Assembly: GCA_964057225.1 (NCBI GenBank)
Contig: OZ059895.1
Location: 22,578,688-22,642,687 of the forward strand
Reading direction: 5' to 3'
Length of the DNA: 64,000 nt
Source: Auanema rhodensis
Taxonomy: Eukaryota; Nematoda; Chromadorea; Rhabditida; Rhabditidae
Part shown: positions 21,100-34,431 of the stretch, one piece after another
Layout: each line of letters begins with the position of its first letter
How positions within the stretch are numbered: position 1 is the first letter of the stretch
Notes under the pieces: generated by a model
Told to the model about the DNA's origin: nothing
Databases searched by the model: none
Seen by the model: only the letters and a program-made list of their open reading frames with translations
Position numbers and translations under genes: made by a program

Positions 21100-24000
21100 G
21101 TTCACACTTATATCCTCGATTTTCACCCTGAAGAATTAATTTTTTCGTTGAATAACATTGTCCATCGTCTTTGCCTTGAAAAAAGGAATCTAAAAACATT
21201 AACTTTTTGCTAAATTATTTTGAAATTTTTCGAAAAAATTTTTGTCAAAATGTTTTTGGAAACAATGTTGAGTGTACATGGAAACTCAACATACACTAAT
21301 GCATCATTTTGCAAACGATCATAACTAATTTCTGTATTGAGCGTTTCTCAATGTAGTATAGTGCATTCGATGCGGATTTTTAAGCTGCGTCGATCTGTGT
21401 TTTCAGATTTGCGCTAGCTTAAAAATGCACCGAGATATCAACTGATATAAGTTCACACTTACATCCTCGATTTTCACCCTGAAGAATTAATTTTTCCGTT
21501 GAATAACATTGTCCATCGTCTTTGCCTTGAAAAAAAAAATCTGAAAACATCTACTTTTTGCTAAATTATTTTGAAATTTTTCGAAAAAATTTTTGTCAAA
21601 ATGTTTTTGGAAACAATGTTGAGTGTACATGGAAACTCAACATACACTAATGCATCATTTTGCAAACGATCATAACTAATTTTTGTATTAAGCGTTTCTC
21701 AATGTAGTATAGTGCATTCGATGCGGATTTTTAAGCTGCGTCGATCTGTGTTATCAGATTTGCGCTAGCTTAAAAATGCACCGAGATATCAACTGATATA
21801 AGTTCACACTTATATCCTCGATTTTCACCCTGAAGAATTAATTTTTTCGTTGAATAACATTGTCCATCGTCTTTGCCATGAAAAAAGGAATCTAAAAACA
21901 TCTACTTTTTGCTAAATTATTTTGAAATTTTTCGAAAAAATTTTTGTCAAAATGTTTTTGGAAGCAATGTTGAGTGTACATGGAAACTCAACATACACTA
22001 ATGCATCATTTTTCAAACGATCATAACTAATTTTTGTATTGAGCGTTTCTCAATGTAGTATAGTGCATTCGATGCGGATTTTTAAGCTGCGTCGATCTGT
22101 GTTATCAGATTTGCGCTAGCTTAAAAATGCACCGAGATATCAACTGATATAAGTTCACACTTATATCCTCGATTTTCACCCTGAAGAATTAATTTTTTCG
22201 TTGAATAACATTGTCCATCGTCTTTGCCATGAAAAAAGGAATCTAAAAACATCTACTTTTTGCTAAATTATTTTGAAATTTTTCGAAAAAATTTTTGTCA
22301 AAATGTTTTTGGAAGCAATGTTGAGTGTACATGGAAACTCAACATACACTAATGCATCATTTTTCAAACGATCATAACTAATTTTTGTATTGAGCGTTTC
22401 TCAATATAGTATAGTGCATTCGATGCGGATTTTTAAGCAGCGTCGATCTGTGTTATCAGATTTGCACTAGCTTAAAAATGCACCGAGATATCAACTGATA
22501 TAAGTTCACACTTATATCCTCGATTTTCACCCTGAAGAATTAATTTTTTCGTTGAATAACATTGTCCATCGTCTTTGCCTTGAAAAAAGGAATCTAAAAA
22601 CATCTCCTTTTTGCTAAATTATTTTGAAATTTTTCGAAAAAATTTTTGTCAAAATGTTTTTGGAAGCAATGTTGAGTGTACATGGAAACTCAACATACAC
22701 TAATGCATCATTTTTCAAACGATCATAACTAATTTTTGTATTAAGCGTTTCTCAATGTAGTATAGTGCATTCGATGCGGATTTTTAAGCTGCGTCGATCT
22801 GTGTTATCAGATTTGCGCTAGCTTAAAAATGCACCGAGATATCAACTGATATAAGTTCACACTTATATCCTCGATTTTCACCCTGAAGAATTAATTTTTT
22901 CGTTGAATAACATTGTCCATCGTCTTTGCCATGAAAAAAGGAATCTAAAAACATCTACTTTTTGCTAAATTATTTTGAAATTTTTCGAAAAAATTTTTGT
23001 CAAAATGTTTTTGGAAGCAATGTTGAGTGTACATGGAAACTCAACATACACTAATGCATCATTTTTCAAACGATCATAACTAATTTTTGTATTGAGCGTT
23101 TCTCAATATAGTATAGTGCATTCGATGCGGATTTTTAAGCAGCGTCGATCTGTGTTATCAGATTTGCACTAGCTTAAAAACGCACCGAGATATCAACTGA
23201 TATAAGTTCACACTTATATCCTCGATTTTCACCCTGAAGAATTAATTTTTTCGTTGAATAACATTGTCCATCGTCTTTGCCTTGAAAAAAGGAATCTAAA
23301 AACATCTCCTTTTTGCTAAATTATTTTGAAATTTTTCGAAAAAATTTTTGTCAAAATGTTTTTGGAAGCAATGTTGAGTGTACATGGAAACTCAACATAC
23401 ACTAATGCATCATTTTTCAAACGATCATAACTAATTTTTGTATTAAGCGTTTCTCAATGTAGTATAGTGCATTCGATGCGGATTTTTAAGCTGCGTCGAT
23501 CTGTGTTATCAGATTTGCGCTAGCTTAAAAATGCACCGAGATATCAACTGATATAAGTTCACACTTATATCCTCGATTTTCACCCTGAAGAATTAATTTT
23601 TTCGTTGAATAACATTGTCCATCGTCTTTGCCTTGAAAAACGGAATCTAAAAACATCTACTTTTTGCTAAATTATTCTGAAATTTTTCGAAAAAATTTTT
23701 GTCAAAATGTTTTTGGAAGCAATGTTGAGTGTACATGGAAACTCAACATACACTAATGCATCATTTTTCAAACGATCATAACTAATTTTTGTATTAAGCG
23801 TTTCTCAATGTAGTATAGTGCATTCGATGCGGATTTTTAAGCTGCGTCGATCTGTGTTATCAGATTTGCGCTAGCTTAAAAATGCACCGAGATATCAACT
23901 GATATAAGTTCACACTTAGATCCTCGATTTTCACCCTGAAGAATTAATTTTTTCGTTGAATAACATTGTCCATCGTCTTTGCCTTGAAAAAAAAATCTGA

Positions 24001-27000
24001 AAACAACTACTTTTTGCTAAATTATTTTGAAATTTTTCGAAAAAATTTTTGTCAAAATGTTTTTGGAAGCAATGTTGAGTGTACATGGAAACTCAACATA
24101 CACTAATGCATCATTTTTCAAACGATCATAACTAATTTTTGTATTAAGCGTTTCTCAATGTAGTATAGTGCATTCGATGCGGATTTTTAAGCTGCGTCGA
24201 TCTGTGTTATCAGATTTGCGCTAGCTTAAAAATGCACCGAGATATCAACTGATATAAGTTCACACTTATATCCTCAATTTTCACCCTGAAGAATTAATTT
24301 TTTCGTTGAATAACATTGTCCATCGTCTTTGCCTTGAAAAAAGGAATCTAAAAACATCTACTTTTTGCTAAATTATTTTGAAATTTTTCGAAAAAATTTT
24401 TGTCAAAATGTTTTTGGAAGCAATGTTGAGTGTACATGGAAACTCAACATACACTAATGCATCATTTTTCAAACGATCATAACTAATTTTTGTATTAAGC
24501 GTTTCTCAATGTAGTATAGTGCATTCGATGCGGATTTTTAAGCTGCGTCGATCTGTGTTATCAGATTTGCGCTAGCTTAAAAATGCACCGAGATATCAAC
24601 TGATATAAGTTCACACTTATATCCTCGATTTTCACCCTGAAGAATTAATTTTTTCGTTGAATAACAATGTCCATCGTATTTGCCTTGAAAAACGGAATCT
24701 AAAAACATCTACTTTTTGCTAAATTATTCTGAAATTTTTCGAAAAAATTTTTGTCAAAATGTTTTTGGAAGCAATGTTGAGTGTACATGGAAACTCAACA
24801 TACACTAATGCATCATTTTTCAAACGATCATAACTAATTTTTGTATTAAGCGTTTCTCAATGTAGTATAGTGCATTCGATGCGGATTTTTAAGCTGCGTC
24901 GATCTGTGTTATCAGATTTGCGCTAGCTTAAAAATGCACCGAGATATCAACTGATATAAGTTCACACTTATATCCTCGATTTTCACCCTGAAGAATTAAT
25001 TTTTTCGTTGAATAACAATGTCCATCGTATTTGCCTTGAAAAACGGAATCTAAAAACATCTACTTTTTGCTAAATTATTCTGAAATTTTTCGAAAAAATT
25101 TTTGTCAAAATGTTTTTGGAAGCAATGTTGAGTGTACATGGAAACTCAACATACACTAATGCATCATTTTTCAAACGATCATAACTAATTTTTGTATTAA
25201 GCGTTTCTCAATGTAGTATAGTGCATTCGATGCGGATTTTTAAGCTGCGTCGATCTGTGTTATCAGATTTGCGCTAGCTTAAAAATGCACCGAGATATCA
25301 ACTGATATAAGTTCACACTTATATCCTCGATTTTCACCCTGAAGAATTAATTTTTTCGTTGAATAACATTGTCCATCGTCTTTGCCTTGAAAAAAGGAAT
25401 CTTAAAACATCTACTTTTTGCTAAATTATTTTGAAATTTTTCGAAAAAATTTTTGTCAAAATGTTTTTGGAAGCAATGTTGAGTGTACATGGAAACTCAA
25501 CATACACTAATGCATCATTTTTCAAACGATCATAACTAATTTTTGTATTAAGCGTTTCTCAATGTAGTATAGTGCATTCGATGCGGATTTTTAAGCTGCG
25601 TCGATCTGTGTTATCAGATTTGCGCTAGCTTAAAAATGCACCGAGATATCAACTGATATAAGTTCACACTTAGATCCTCGATTTTCACCCTGAAGAATTA
25701 ATTTTTTCGTTGAATAACATTGTCCATCGTCTTTGCCTTGAAAAAAAAATCTGAAAACAACTACTTTTTGCTAAATTATTTTGAAATTTTTCGAAAAAAT
25801 TTTTGTCAAAATGTTTTTGGAAGCAATGTTGAGTGTACATGGAAACTCAACATACACTAATGCATCATTTTTCAAACGATCATAACTAATTTTTGTATTA
25901 AGCGTTTCTCAATGTAGTATAGTGCATTCGATGCAGATTTTTAAGCTGCGTCGATCTGTGTTATCAGATTTGCGCTAGCTTAAAAATGCACCGAGATATC
26001 AACTGATATAAGTTCACACTTATATCCTCGATTTTCACCCTGAAGAATTAATTTTTTCGTTGAATAACAATGTCCATCGTATTTGCCTTGAAAAACGGAA
26101 TCTAAAAACATCTACTTTTTGCTAAATTATTCTGAAATTTTTCGAAAAAATTTTTGTCAAAATGTTTTTGGAAGCAATGTTGAGTGTACATGGAAACTCA
26201 ACATACACTAATGCATCATTTTTCAAACGATCATAACTAATTTTTGTATTAAGCGTTTCTCAATGTAGTATAGTGCATTCGATGCGGATTTTTAAGCTGC
26301 GTCGATCTGTGTTATCAGATTTGCGCTAGCTTAAAAATGCACCGAGATATCAACTGATATAAGTTCACACTTAGATCCTCGATTTTCACCCTGAAGAATT
26401 AATTTTTTCGTTGAATAACATTGTCCATCGTCTTTGCCTTGAAAAAAAAATCTGAAAACAACTACTTTTTGCTAAATTATTTTGAAATTTTTCGAAAAAA
26501 TTTTTGTCAAAATGTTTTTGGAAGCAATGTTGAGTGTACATGGAAACTCAACATACACTAATGCATCATTTTTCAAACGATCATAACTAATTTTTGTATT
26601 AAGCGTTTCTCAATGTAGTATAGTGCATTCGATGCGGATTTTTAAGCTGCGTCGATCTGTGTTATCAGATTTGCGCTATCTTAAAAATGCACCGAGATAT
26701 CAACTGATATAAGTTCACACTTATATCCTCGATTTTCACCCTGAAGAATTAATTTTTTCGTTGAATAACATTGTCCATCGTCTTTGCCATGAAAAAAGGA
26801 ATCTAAAAACATCTACTTTTTGCTAAATTATTTTGAAATTTTTCGAAAAAATTTTTGTCAAAATGTTTTTGGAAGCAATGTTGAGTGTACATGGAAACTC
26901 AACATACACTAATGCATCATTTTTCAAACGATCATAACTAATTTTTGTATTAAGCGTTTCTCAATGTAGTATAGTGCATTCGATGCGGATTTTTAAGCTG

Positions 27001-27063
27001 CGTCGATCTGTGTTATCAGATTTGCGCTAGCTTAAAAATGCACCGAGATATCAACTGATATAA
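20398..27063. repeat. 19-unit segmental duplication, copy 2
   Basis: Units start at 20398, 20749, 21100, 21451, 21802, 22153, 22504, 22855, 23206, 23557, 23908, 24258, 24609, 24960, 25311, 25662, 26012, 26363 and 26713. Each matches the unit 8,068 bp upstream in type. By eye the copies differ only at 15163/23231 (T against A) and 17335/25403 (A against T) over 6,666 bp, so the event looks recent. The match continues into the following type A unit until about its position 239. Confidence 0.88.
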
Positions 27064-27414
27064 GTTCACACTTATATCCTCAATTTTCACCCTGAAGAAT
27101 TAATTTTTTCGTTGAATAACATTGTCCATCGTCTTTGCCTTGAAAAAAAAAATCTGAAAACAACTACTTTTTGCTAAATTATTTTGAAATTTTTCGAAAA
27201 AATTTTTGTCAAAATGTTTTTGGAAGCAATGTTGAGTGTACATGGAAACTCAACATACACTAATGCATCATTTTTCAAACGATCATAACTAATTTTTGTA
27301 TCAAGCGTTTTTCAATGTAGTATAGTGCATTCGATGCAGATTTTTAAGCTGCGTCGATCTGTGTTATCAGATTTGCGCTAGCTTAAAAATGCACCGAGAT
27401 ATCAACTGATATAA
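25662..27414. repeat. Five-unit higher-order repeat, copy 3, ending in a chimeric unit
   Basis: Units start at 25662, 26012, 26363, 26713 and 27064, following the Ha-J-Hb-D'-A order over 1,753 bp. The last unit is chimeric (separate entry) and is followed directly by a J unit, so an Ha unit that should stand between them is missing. Confidence 0.85.
27064..27414. repeat. Chimeric unit: type A head, type Ha tail
   Basis: This unit starts with the type A signature (A19, 10-A tract, A100, C239/A240/T248) but has A275 (position 27338, gatgcagat), which elsewhere is found only in Ha units. In the five-unit order A is followed by Ha and then J; here the chimera is followed at once by J. That is the expected product of an unequal exchange between an A unit and the neighbouring Ha unit with the crossover between positions 249 and 274, fusing two units into one. 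A point mutation at 275 alone would not explain the missing Ha unit. Confidence 0.8.
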
Positions 27415-28817
27415 GTTCACACTTATATCCTCGATTTTCACCCTGAAGAATTAATTTTTTCGTTGAATAACAATGTCCATCGTATTTGCCTTGAAAAACG
27501 GAATCTAAAAACATCTACTTTTTGCTAAATTATTCTGAAATTTTTCGAAAAAATTTTTGTCAAAATGTTTTTGGAAGCAATGTTGAGTGTACATGGAAAC
27601 TCAACATACACTAATGCATCATTTTTCAAACGATCATAACTAATTTTTGTATTAAGCGTTTCTCAATGTAGTATAGTGCATTCGATGCGGATTTTTAAGC
27701 TGCGTCGATCTGTGTTATCAGATTTGCGCTAGCTTAAAAATGCACCGAGATATCAACTGATATAAGTTCACACTTAGATCCTCGATTTTCACCCTGAAGA
27801 ATTAATTTTTTCGTTGAATAACATTGTCCATCGTCTTTGCCTTGAAAAAAAAATCTGAAAACAACTACTTTTTGCTAAATTATTTTGAAATTTTTCGAAA
27901 AAATTTTTGTCAAAATGTTTTTGGAAGCAATGTTGAGTGTACATGGAAACTCAACATACACTAATGCATCATTTTTCAAACGATCATAACTAATTTTTGT
28001 ATTAAGCGTTTCTCAATGTAGTATAGTGCATTCGATGCGGATTTTTAAGCTGCGTCGATCTGTGTTATCAGATTTGCGCTATCTTAAAAATGCACCGAGA
28101 TATCAACTGATATAAGTTCACACTTATATCCTCGATTTTCACCCTGAAGAATTAATTTTTTCGTTGAATAACATTGTCCATCGTCTTTGCCATGAAAAAA
28201 GGAATCTAAAAACATCTACTTTTTGCTAAATTATTTTGAAATTTTTCGAAAAAATTTTTGTCAAAATGTTTTTGGAAGCAATGTTGAGTGTACATGGAAA
28301 CTCAACATACACTAATGCATCATTTTTCAAACGATCATAACTAATTTTTGTATTAAGCGTTTCTCAATGTAGTATAGTGCATTCGATGCGGATTTTTAAG
28401 CTGCGTCGATCTGTGTTATCAGATTTGCGCTAGCTTAAAAATGCACCGAGATATCAACTGATATAAGTTCACACTTATATCCTCAATTTTCACCCTGAAG
28501 AATTAATTTTTTCGTTGAATAACATTGTCCATCGTCTTTGCCTTGAAAAAAAAAATCTGAAAACAACTACTTTTTGCTAAATTATTTTGAAATTTTTCGA
28601 AAAAATTTTTGTCAAAATGTTTTTGGAAGCAATGTTGAGTGTACATGGAAACTCAACATACACTAATGCATCATTTTTCAAACGATCATAACTAATTTTT
28701 GTATCAAGCGTTTTTCAATGTAGTATAGTGCATTCGATGCGGATTTTTAAGCTGCGTCGATCTGTGTTATCAGATTTGCGCTAGCTTAAAAATGCACCGA
28801 GATATCAACTGATATAA
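27415..28817. repeat. Four-unit remnant of the five-unit higher-order repeat
   Basis: Units start at 27415 (J), 27766 (Hb), 28116 (D') and 28467 (A). The block lacks the leading Ha unit, which was lost in the fusion just upstream. Length is 1,403 bp. The final A unit has the standard tail with G275. Confidence 0.85.
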
Positions 28818-30570
28818 GTTCACACTTAGATCCTCGATTTTCACCCTGAAGAATTAATTTTTTCGTTGAATAACATTGTCCATCGTCTTTGCCTTGAAAA
28901 AAAAATCTGAAAACAACTACTTTTTGCTAAATTATTTTGAAATTTTTCGAAAAAATTTTTGTCAAAATGTTTTTGGAAGCAATGTTGAGTGTACATGGAA
29001 ACTCAACATACACTAATGCATCATTTTTCAAACGATCATAACTAATTTTTGTATTAAGCGTTTCTCAATGTAGTATAGTGCATTCGATGCAGATTTTTAA
29101 GCTGCGTCGATCTGTGTTATCAGATTTGCGCTAGCTTAAAAATGCACCGAGATATCAACTGATATAAGTTCACACTTATATCCTCGATTTTCACCCTGAA
29201 GAATTAATTTTTTCGTTGAATAACAATGTCCATCGTATTTGCCTTGAAAAACGGAATCTAAAAACATCTACTTTTTGCTAAATTATTCTGAAATTTTTCG
29301 AAAAAATTTTTGTCAAAATGTTTTTGGAAGCAATGTTGAGTGTACATGGAAACTCAACATACACTAATGCATCATTTTTCAAACGATCATAACTAATTTT
29401 TGTATTAAGCGTTTCTCAATGTAGTATAGTGCATTCGATGCGGATTTTTAAGCTGCGTCGATCTGTGTTATCAGATTTGCGCTAGCTTAAAAATGCACCG
29501 AGATATCAACTGATATAAGTTCACACTTAGATCCTCGATTTTCACCCTGAAGAATTAATTTTTTCGTTGAATAACATTGTCCATCGTCTTTGCCTTGAAA
29601 AAAAAATCTGAAAACAACTACTTTTTGCTAAATTATTTTGAAATTTTTCGAAAAAATTTTTGTCAAAATGTTTTTGGAAGCAATGTTGAGTGTACATGGA
29701 AACTCAACATACACTAATGCATCATTTTTCAAACGATCATAACTAATTTTTGTATTAAGCGTTTCTCAATGTAGTATAGTGCATTCGATGCGGATTTTTA
29801 AGCTGCGTCGATCTGTGTTATCAGATTTGCGCTATCTTAAAAATGCACCGAGATATCAACTGATATAAGTTCACACTTATATCCTCGATTTTCACCCTGA
29901 AGAATTAATTTTTTCGTTGAATAACATTGTCCATCGTCTTTGCCATGAAAAAAGGAATCTAAAAACATCTACTTTTTGCTAAATTATTTTGAAATTTTTC
30001 GAAAAAATTTTTGTCAAAATGTTTTTGGAAGCAATGTTGAGTGTACATGGAAACTCAACATACACTAATGCATCATTTTTCAAACGATCATAACTAATTT
30101 TTGTATTAAGCGTTTCTCAATGTAGTATAGTGCATTCGATGCGGATTTTTAAGCTGCGTCGATCTGTGTTATCAGATTTGCGCTAGCTTAAAAATGCACC
30201 GAGATATCAACTGATATAAGTTCACACTTATATCCTCAATTTTCACCCTGAAGAATTAATTTTTTCGTTGAATAACATTGTCCATCGTCTTTGCCTTGAA
30301 AAAAAAAATCTGAAAACAACTACTTTTTGCTAAATTATTTTGAAATTTTTCGAAAAAATTTTTGTCAAAATGTTTTTGGAAGCAATGTTGAGTGTACATG
30401 GAAACTCAACATACACTAATGCATCATTTTTCAAACGATCATAACTAATTTTTGTATCAAGCGTTTTTCAATGTAGTATAGTGCATTCGATGCGGATTTT
30501 TAAGCTGCGTCGATCTGTGTTATCAGATTTGCGCTAGCTTAAAAATGCACCGAGATATCAACTGATATAA
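28818..30570. repeat. Five-unit higher-order repeat, copy 4
   Basis: Units start at 28818 (Ha with A275), 29168 (J), 29519 (Hb with T318), 29869 (D') and 30220 (A), spanning 1,753 bp as in the other complete copies. Its last two units also serve as the first two of the D'-A-B-C repeat that follows. Confidence 0.88.
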
Positions 30571-31272
30571 GTTCACACTTATATCCTCGATTTTCACCCT
30601 GAAGAATTAATTTTTTCGTTGAATAACATTGTCCATCGTCTTTGCCTTGAAAAAAGGAATCTAAAAACATTAACTTTTTGCTAAATTATTTTGAAATTTT
30701 TCGAAAAAATTTTTGTCAAAATGTTTTTGGAAACAATGTTGAGTGTACATGGAAACTCAACATACACTAATGCATCATTTTGCAAACGATCATAACTAAT
30801 TTCTGTATTGAGCGTTTCTCAATGTAGTATAGTGCACTCGATGCGGATTTTTAAGCTGCGTCGATCTGTGTTTTCAGATTTGCGCTAGCTTAAAAATGCA
30901 CCGAGATATCAACTGATATAAGTTCACACTTACATCCTCGATTTTCACCCTGAAGAATTAATTTTTCCGTTGAATAACATTGTCCATCGTCTTTGCCTTG
31001 AAAAAAAAAATCTGAAAACATCTACTTTTTGCTAAATTATTTTGAAATTTTTCGAAAAAATTTTTGTCAAAATGTTTTTGGAAACAATGTTGAGTGTACA
31101 TGGAAACTCAACATACACTAATGCATCATTTTGCAAACGATCATAACTAATTTTTGTATTAAGCGTTTCTCAATGTAGTATAGTGCATTCGATGCGGATT
31201 TTTAAGCTGCGTCGATCTGTGTTATCAGATTTGCGCTAGCTTAAAAATGCACCGAGATATCAACTGATATAA
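29869..31272. repeat. Four-unit higher-order repeat (D'-A-B-C), copy 1
   Basis: Units start at 29869, 30220, 30571 and 30922, 1,404 bp in all. The B unit has a private C at 30837 (gtgcactcg, unit position 267), shared only with the B units of the next two copies (32592 and 33996). This shows that the four-unit blocks descend from one another. Confidence 0.88.
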
Positions 31273-31623
31273 GTTCACACTTATATCCTCGATTTTCACC
31301 CTGAAGAATTAATTTTTTCGTTGAATAACATTGTCCATCGTCTTTGCCATGAAAAAAGGAATCTAAAAACATCTACTTTTTGCTAAATTATTTTGAAATT
31401 TTTCGAAAAAATTTTTGTCAAAATGTTTTTGGAAGCAATGTTGAGTGTACATGGAAACTCAACATACACTAATGCATCATTTTTCAAACGATCATAACTA
31501 ATTTTTGTATTAAGCGTTTCTCAATGTAGTATAGTGCATTCGATGCGGATTTTTAAGCTGCGTCGATCTGTGTTATCAGATTTGCGCTATCTTAAAAATG
31601 CACCGAGATATCAACTGATATAA
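31273..31623. repeat. Chimeric unit: A77 head, type Hb tail
   Basis: The head is that of an A77 unit (gccatg, GG86-87, T100, A240) and the length is 351 bp. The tail has T318 (position 31590, gcgctatc), which elsewhere marks only the nine-A Hb units. It sits between the C unit of one D'-A-B-C block and the D' unit of the next, exactly where an unequal exchange that duplicated the block starting after Hb (unit at 29519) would leave a D'/Hb fusion. Confidence 0.8.
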
Positions 31624-33027
31624 GTTCACACTTATATCCTCGATTTTCACCCTGAAGAATTAATTTTTTCGTTGAATAACATTGTCCATCGTCTTTGCCA
31701 TGAAAAAAGGAATCTAAAAACATCTACTTTTTGCTAAATTATTTTGAAATTTTTCGAAAAAATTTTTGTCAAAATGTTTTTGGAAGCAATGTTGAGTGTA
31801 CATGGAAACTCAACATACACTAATGCATCATTTTTCAAACGATCATAACTAATTTTTGTATTAAGCGTTTCTCAATGTAGTATAGTGCATTCGATGCGGA
31901 TTTTTAAGCTGCGTCGATCTGTGTTATCAGATTTGCGCTAGCTTAAAAATGCACCGAGATATCAACTGATATAAGTTCACACTTATATCCTCAATTTTCA
32001 CCCTGAAGAATTAATTTTTTCGTTGAATAACATTGTCCATCGTCTTTGCCTTGAAAAAAAAAATCTGAAAACAACTACTTTTTGCTAAATTATTTTGAAA
32101 TTTTTCGAAAAAATTTTTGTCAAAATGTTTTTGGAAGCAATGTTGAGTGTACATGGAAACTCAACATACACTAATGCATCATTTTTCAAACGATCATAAC
32201 TAATTTTTGTATCAAGCGTTTTTCAATGTAGTATAGTGCATTCGATGCGGATTTTTAAGCTGCGTCGATCTGTGTTATCAGATTTGCGCTAGCTTAAAAA
32301 TGCACCGAGATATCAACTGATATAAGTTCACACTTATATCCTCGATTTTCACCCTGAAGAATTAATTTTTTCGTTGAATAACATTGTCCATCGTCTTTGC
32401 CTTGAAAAAAGGAATCTAAAAACATTAACTTTTTGCTAAATTATTTTGAAATTTTTCGAAAAAATTTTTGTCAAAATGTTTTTGGAAACAATGTTGAGTG
32501 TACATGGAAACTCAACATACACTAATGCATCATTTTGCAAACGATCATAACTAATTTCTGTATTGAGCGTTTCTCAATGTAGTATAGTGCACTCGATGCG
32601 GATTTTTAAGCTGCGTCGATCTGTGTTTTCAGATTTGCGCTAGCTTAAAAATGCACCGAGATATCAACTGATATAAGTTCACACTTACATCCTCGATTTT
32701 CACCCTGAAGAATTAATTTTTCCGTTGAATAACATTGTCCATCGTCTTTGCCTTGAAAAAAAAAATCTGAAAACATCTACTTTTTGCTAAATTATTTTGA
32801 AATTTTTCGAAAAAATTTTTGTCAAAATGTTTTTGGAAACAATGTTGAGTGTACATGGAAACTCAACATACACTAATGCATCATTTTGCAAACGATCATA
32901 ACTAATTTTTGTATTAAGCGTTTCTCAATGTAGTATAGTGCATTCGATGCGGATTTTTAAGCTGCGTCGATCTGTGTTATCAGATTTGCGCTAGCTTAAA
33001 AATGCACCGAGATATCAACTGATATAA
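31624..33027. repeat. Four-unit higher-order repeat (D'-A-B-C), copy 2
   Basis: Units start at 31624, 31975, 32326 and 32677, 1,404 bp. It carries the private C267 in the B unit (32592). It follows the chimeric unit rather than abutting copy 1. Confidence 0.88.
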
Positions 33028-34431
33028 GTTCACACTTATATCCTCGATTTTCACCCTGAAGAATTAATTTTTTCGTTGAATAACATTGTCCATCGTCTTT
33101 GCCATGAAAAAAGGAATCTAAAAACATCTACTTTTTGCTAAATTATTTTGAAATTTTTCGAAAAAATTTTTGTCAAAATGTTTTTGGAAGCAATGTTGAG
33201 TGTACATGGAAACTCAACATACACTAATGCATCATTTTTCAAACGATCATAACTAATTTTTGTATTAAGCGTTTCTCAATGTAGTATAGTGCATTCGATG
33301 CGGATTTTTAAGCTGCGTCGATCTGTGTTATCAGATTTGCGCTAGCTTAAAAATGCACCGAGATATCAACTGATATAAGTTCACACTTATATCCTCAATT
33401 TTCACCCTGAAGAATTAATTTTTTCGTTGAATAACATTGTCCATCGTCTTTGCCTTGAAAAAAAAAATCTGAAAACAACTACTTTTTGCTAAATTATTTT
33501 GAAATTTTTCGAAAAAATTTTTGTCAAAATGTTTTTGGAAGCAATGTTGAGTGTACATGGAAACTCAACATACACTAATGCATCATTTTTCAAACGATCA
33601 TAACTAATTTTTGTATCAAGCGTTTTTCAATGTAGTATAGTGCATTCGATGCGGATTTTTAAGCTGCGTCGATCTGTGTTATCAGATTTGCGCTAGCTTA
33701 AAAATGCACCGAGATATCAACTGATATAAGTTCACACTTATATCCTCGATTTTCACCCTGAAGAATTAATTTTTTCGTTGAATAACATTGTCCATCGTCT
33801 TTGCCTTGAAAAAAGGAATCTAAAAACATTAACTTTTTGCTAAATTATTTTGAAATTTTTCGAAAAAATTTTTGTCAAAATGTTTTTGGAAACAATGTTG
33901 AGTGTACATGGAAACTCAACATACACTAATGCATCATTTTGCAAACGATCATAACTAATTTCTGTATTGAGCGTTTCTCAATGTAGTATAGTGCACTCGA
34001 TGCGGATTTTTAAGCTGCGTCGATCTGTGTTTTCAGATTTGCGCTAGCTTAAAAATGCACCGAGATATCAACTGATATAAGTTCACACTTACATCCTCGA
34101 TTTTCACCCTGAAGAATTAATTTTTCCGTTGAATAACATTGTCCATCGTCTTTGCCTTGAAAAAAAAAATCTGAAAACATCTACTTTTTGCTAAATTATT
34201 TTGAAATTTTTCGAAAAAATTTTTGTCAAAATGTTTTTGGAAACAATGTTGAGTGTACATGGAAACTCAACATACACTAATGCATCATTTTGCAAACGAT
34301 CATAACTAATTTTTGTATTAAGCGTTTCTCAATGTAGTATAGTGCATTCGATGCGGATTTTTAAGCTGCGTCGATCTGTGTTATCAGATTTGCGCTAGCT
34401 TAAAAATGCACCGAGATATCAACTGATATAA
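33028..34431. repeat. Four-unit higher-order repeat (D'-A-B-C), copy 3
   Basis: Units start at 33028, 33379, 33730 and 34081, directly tandem to copy 2 with a period of 1,404 bp and C267 at 33996. This copy is also the start of the 13-unit block duplicated further right. In that later copy the corresponding B unit has T267, so C267 was either reverted by conversion or gained after the split. Confidence 0.86.
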
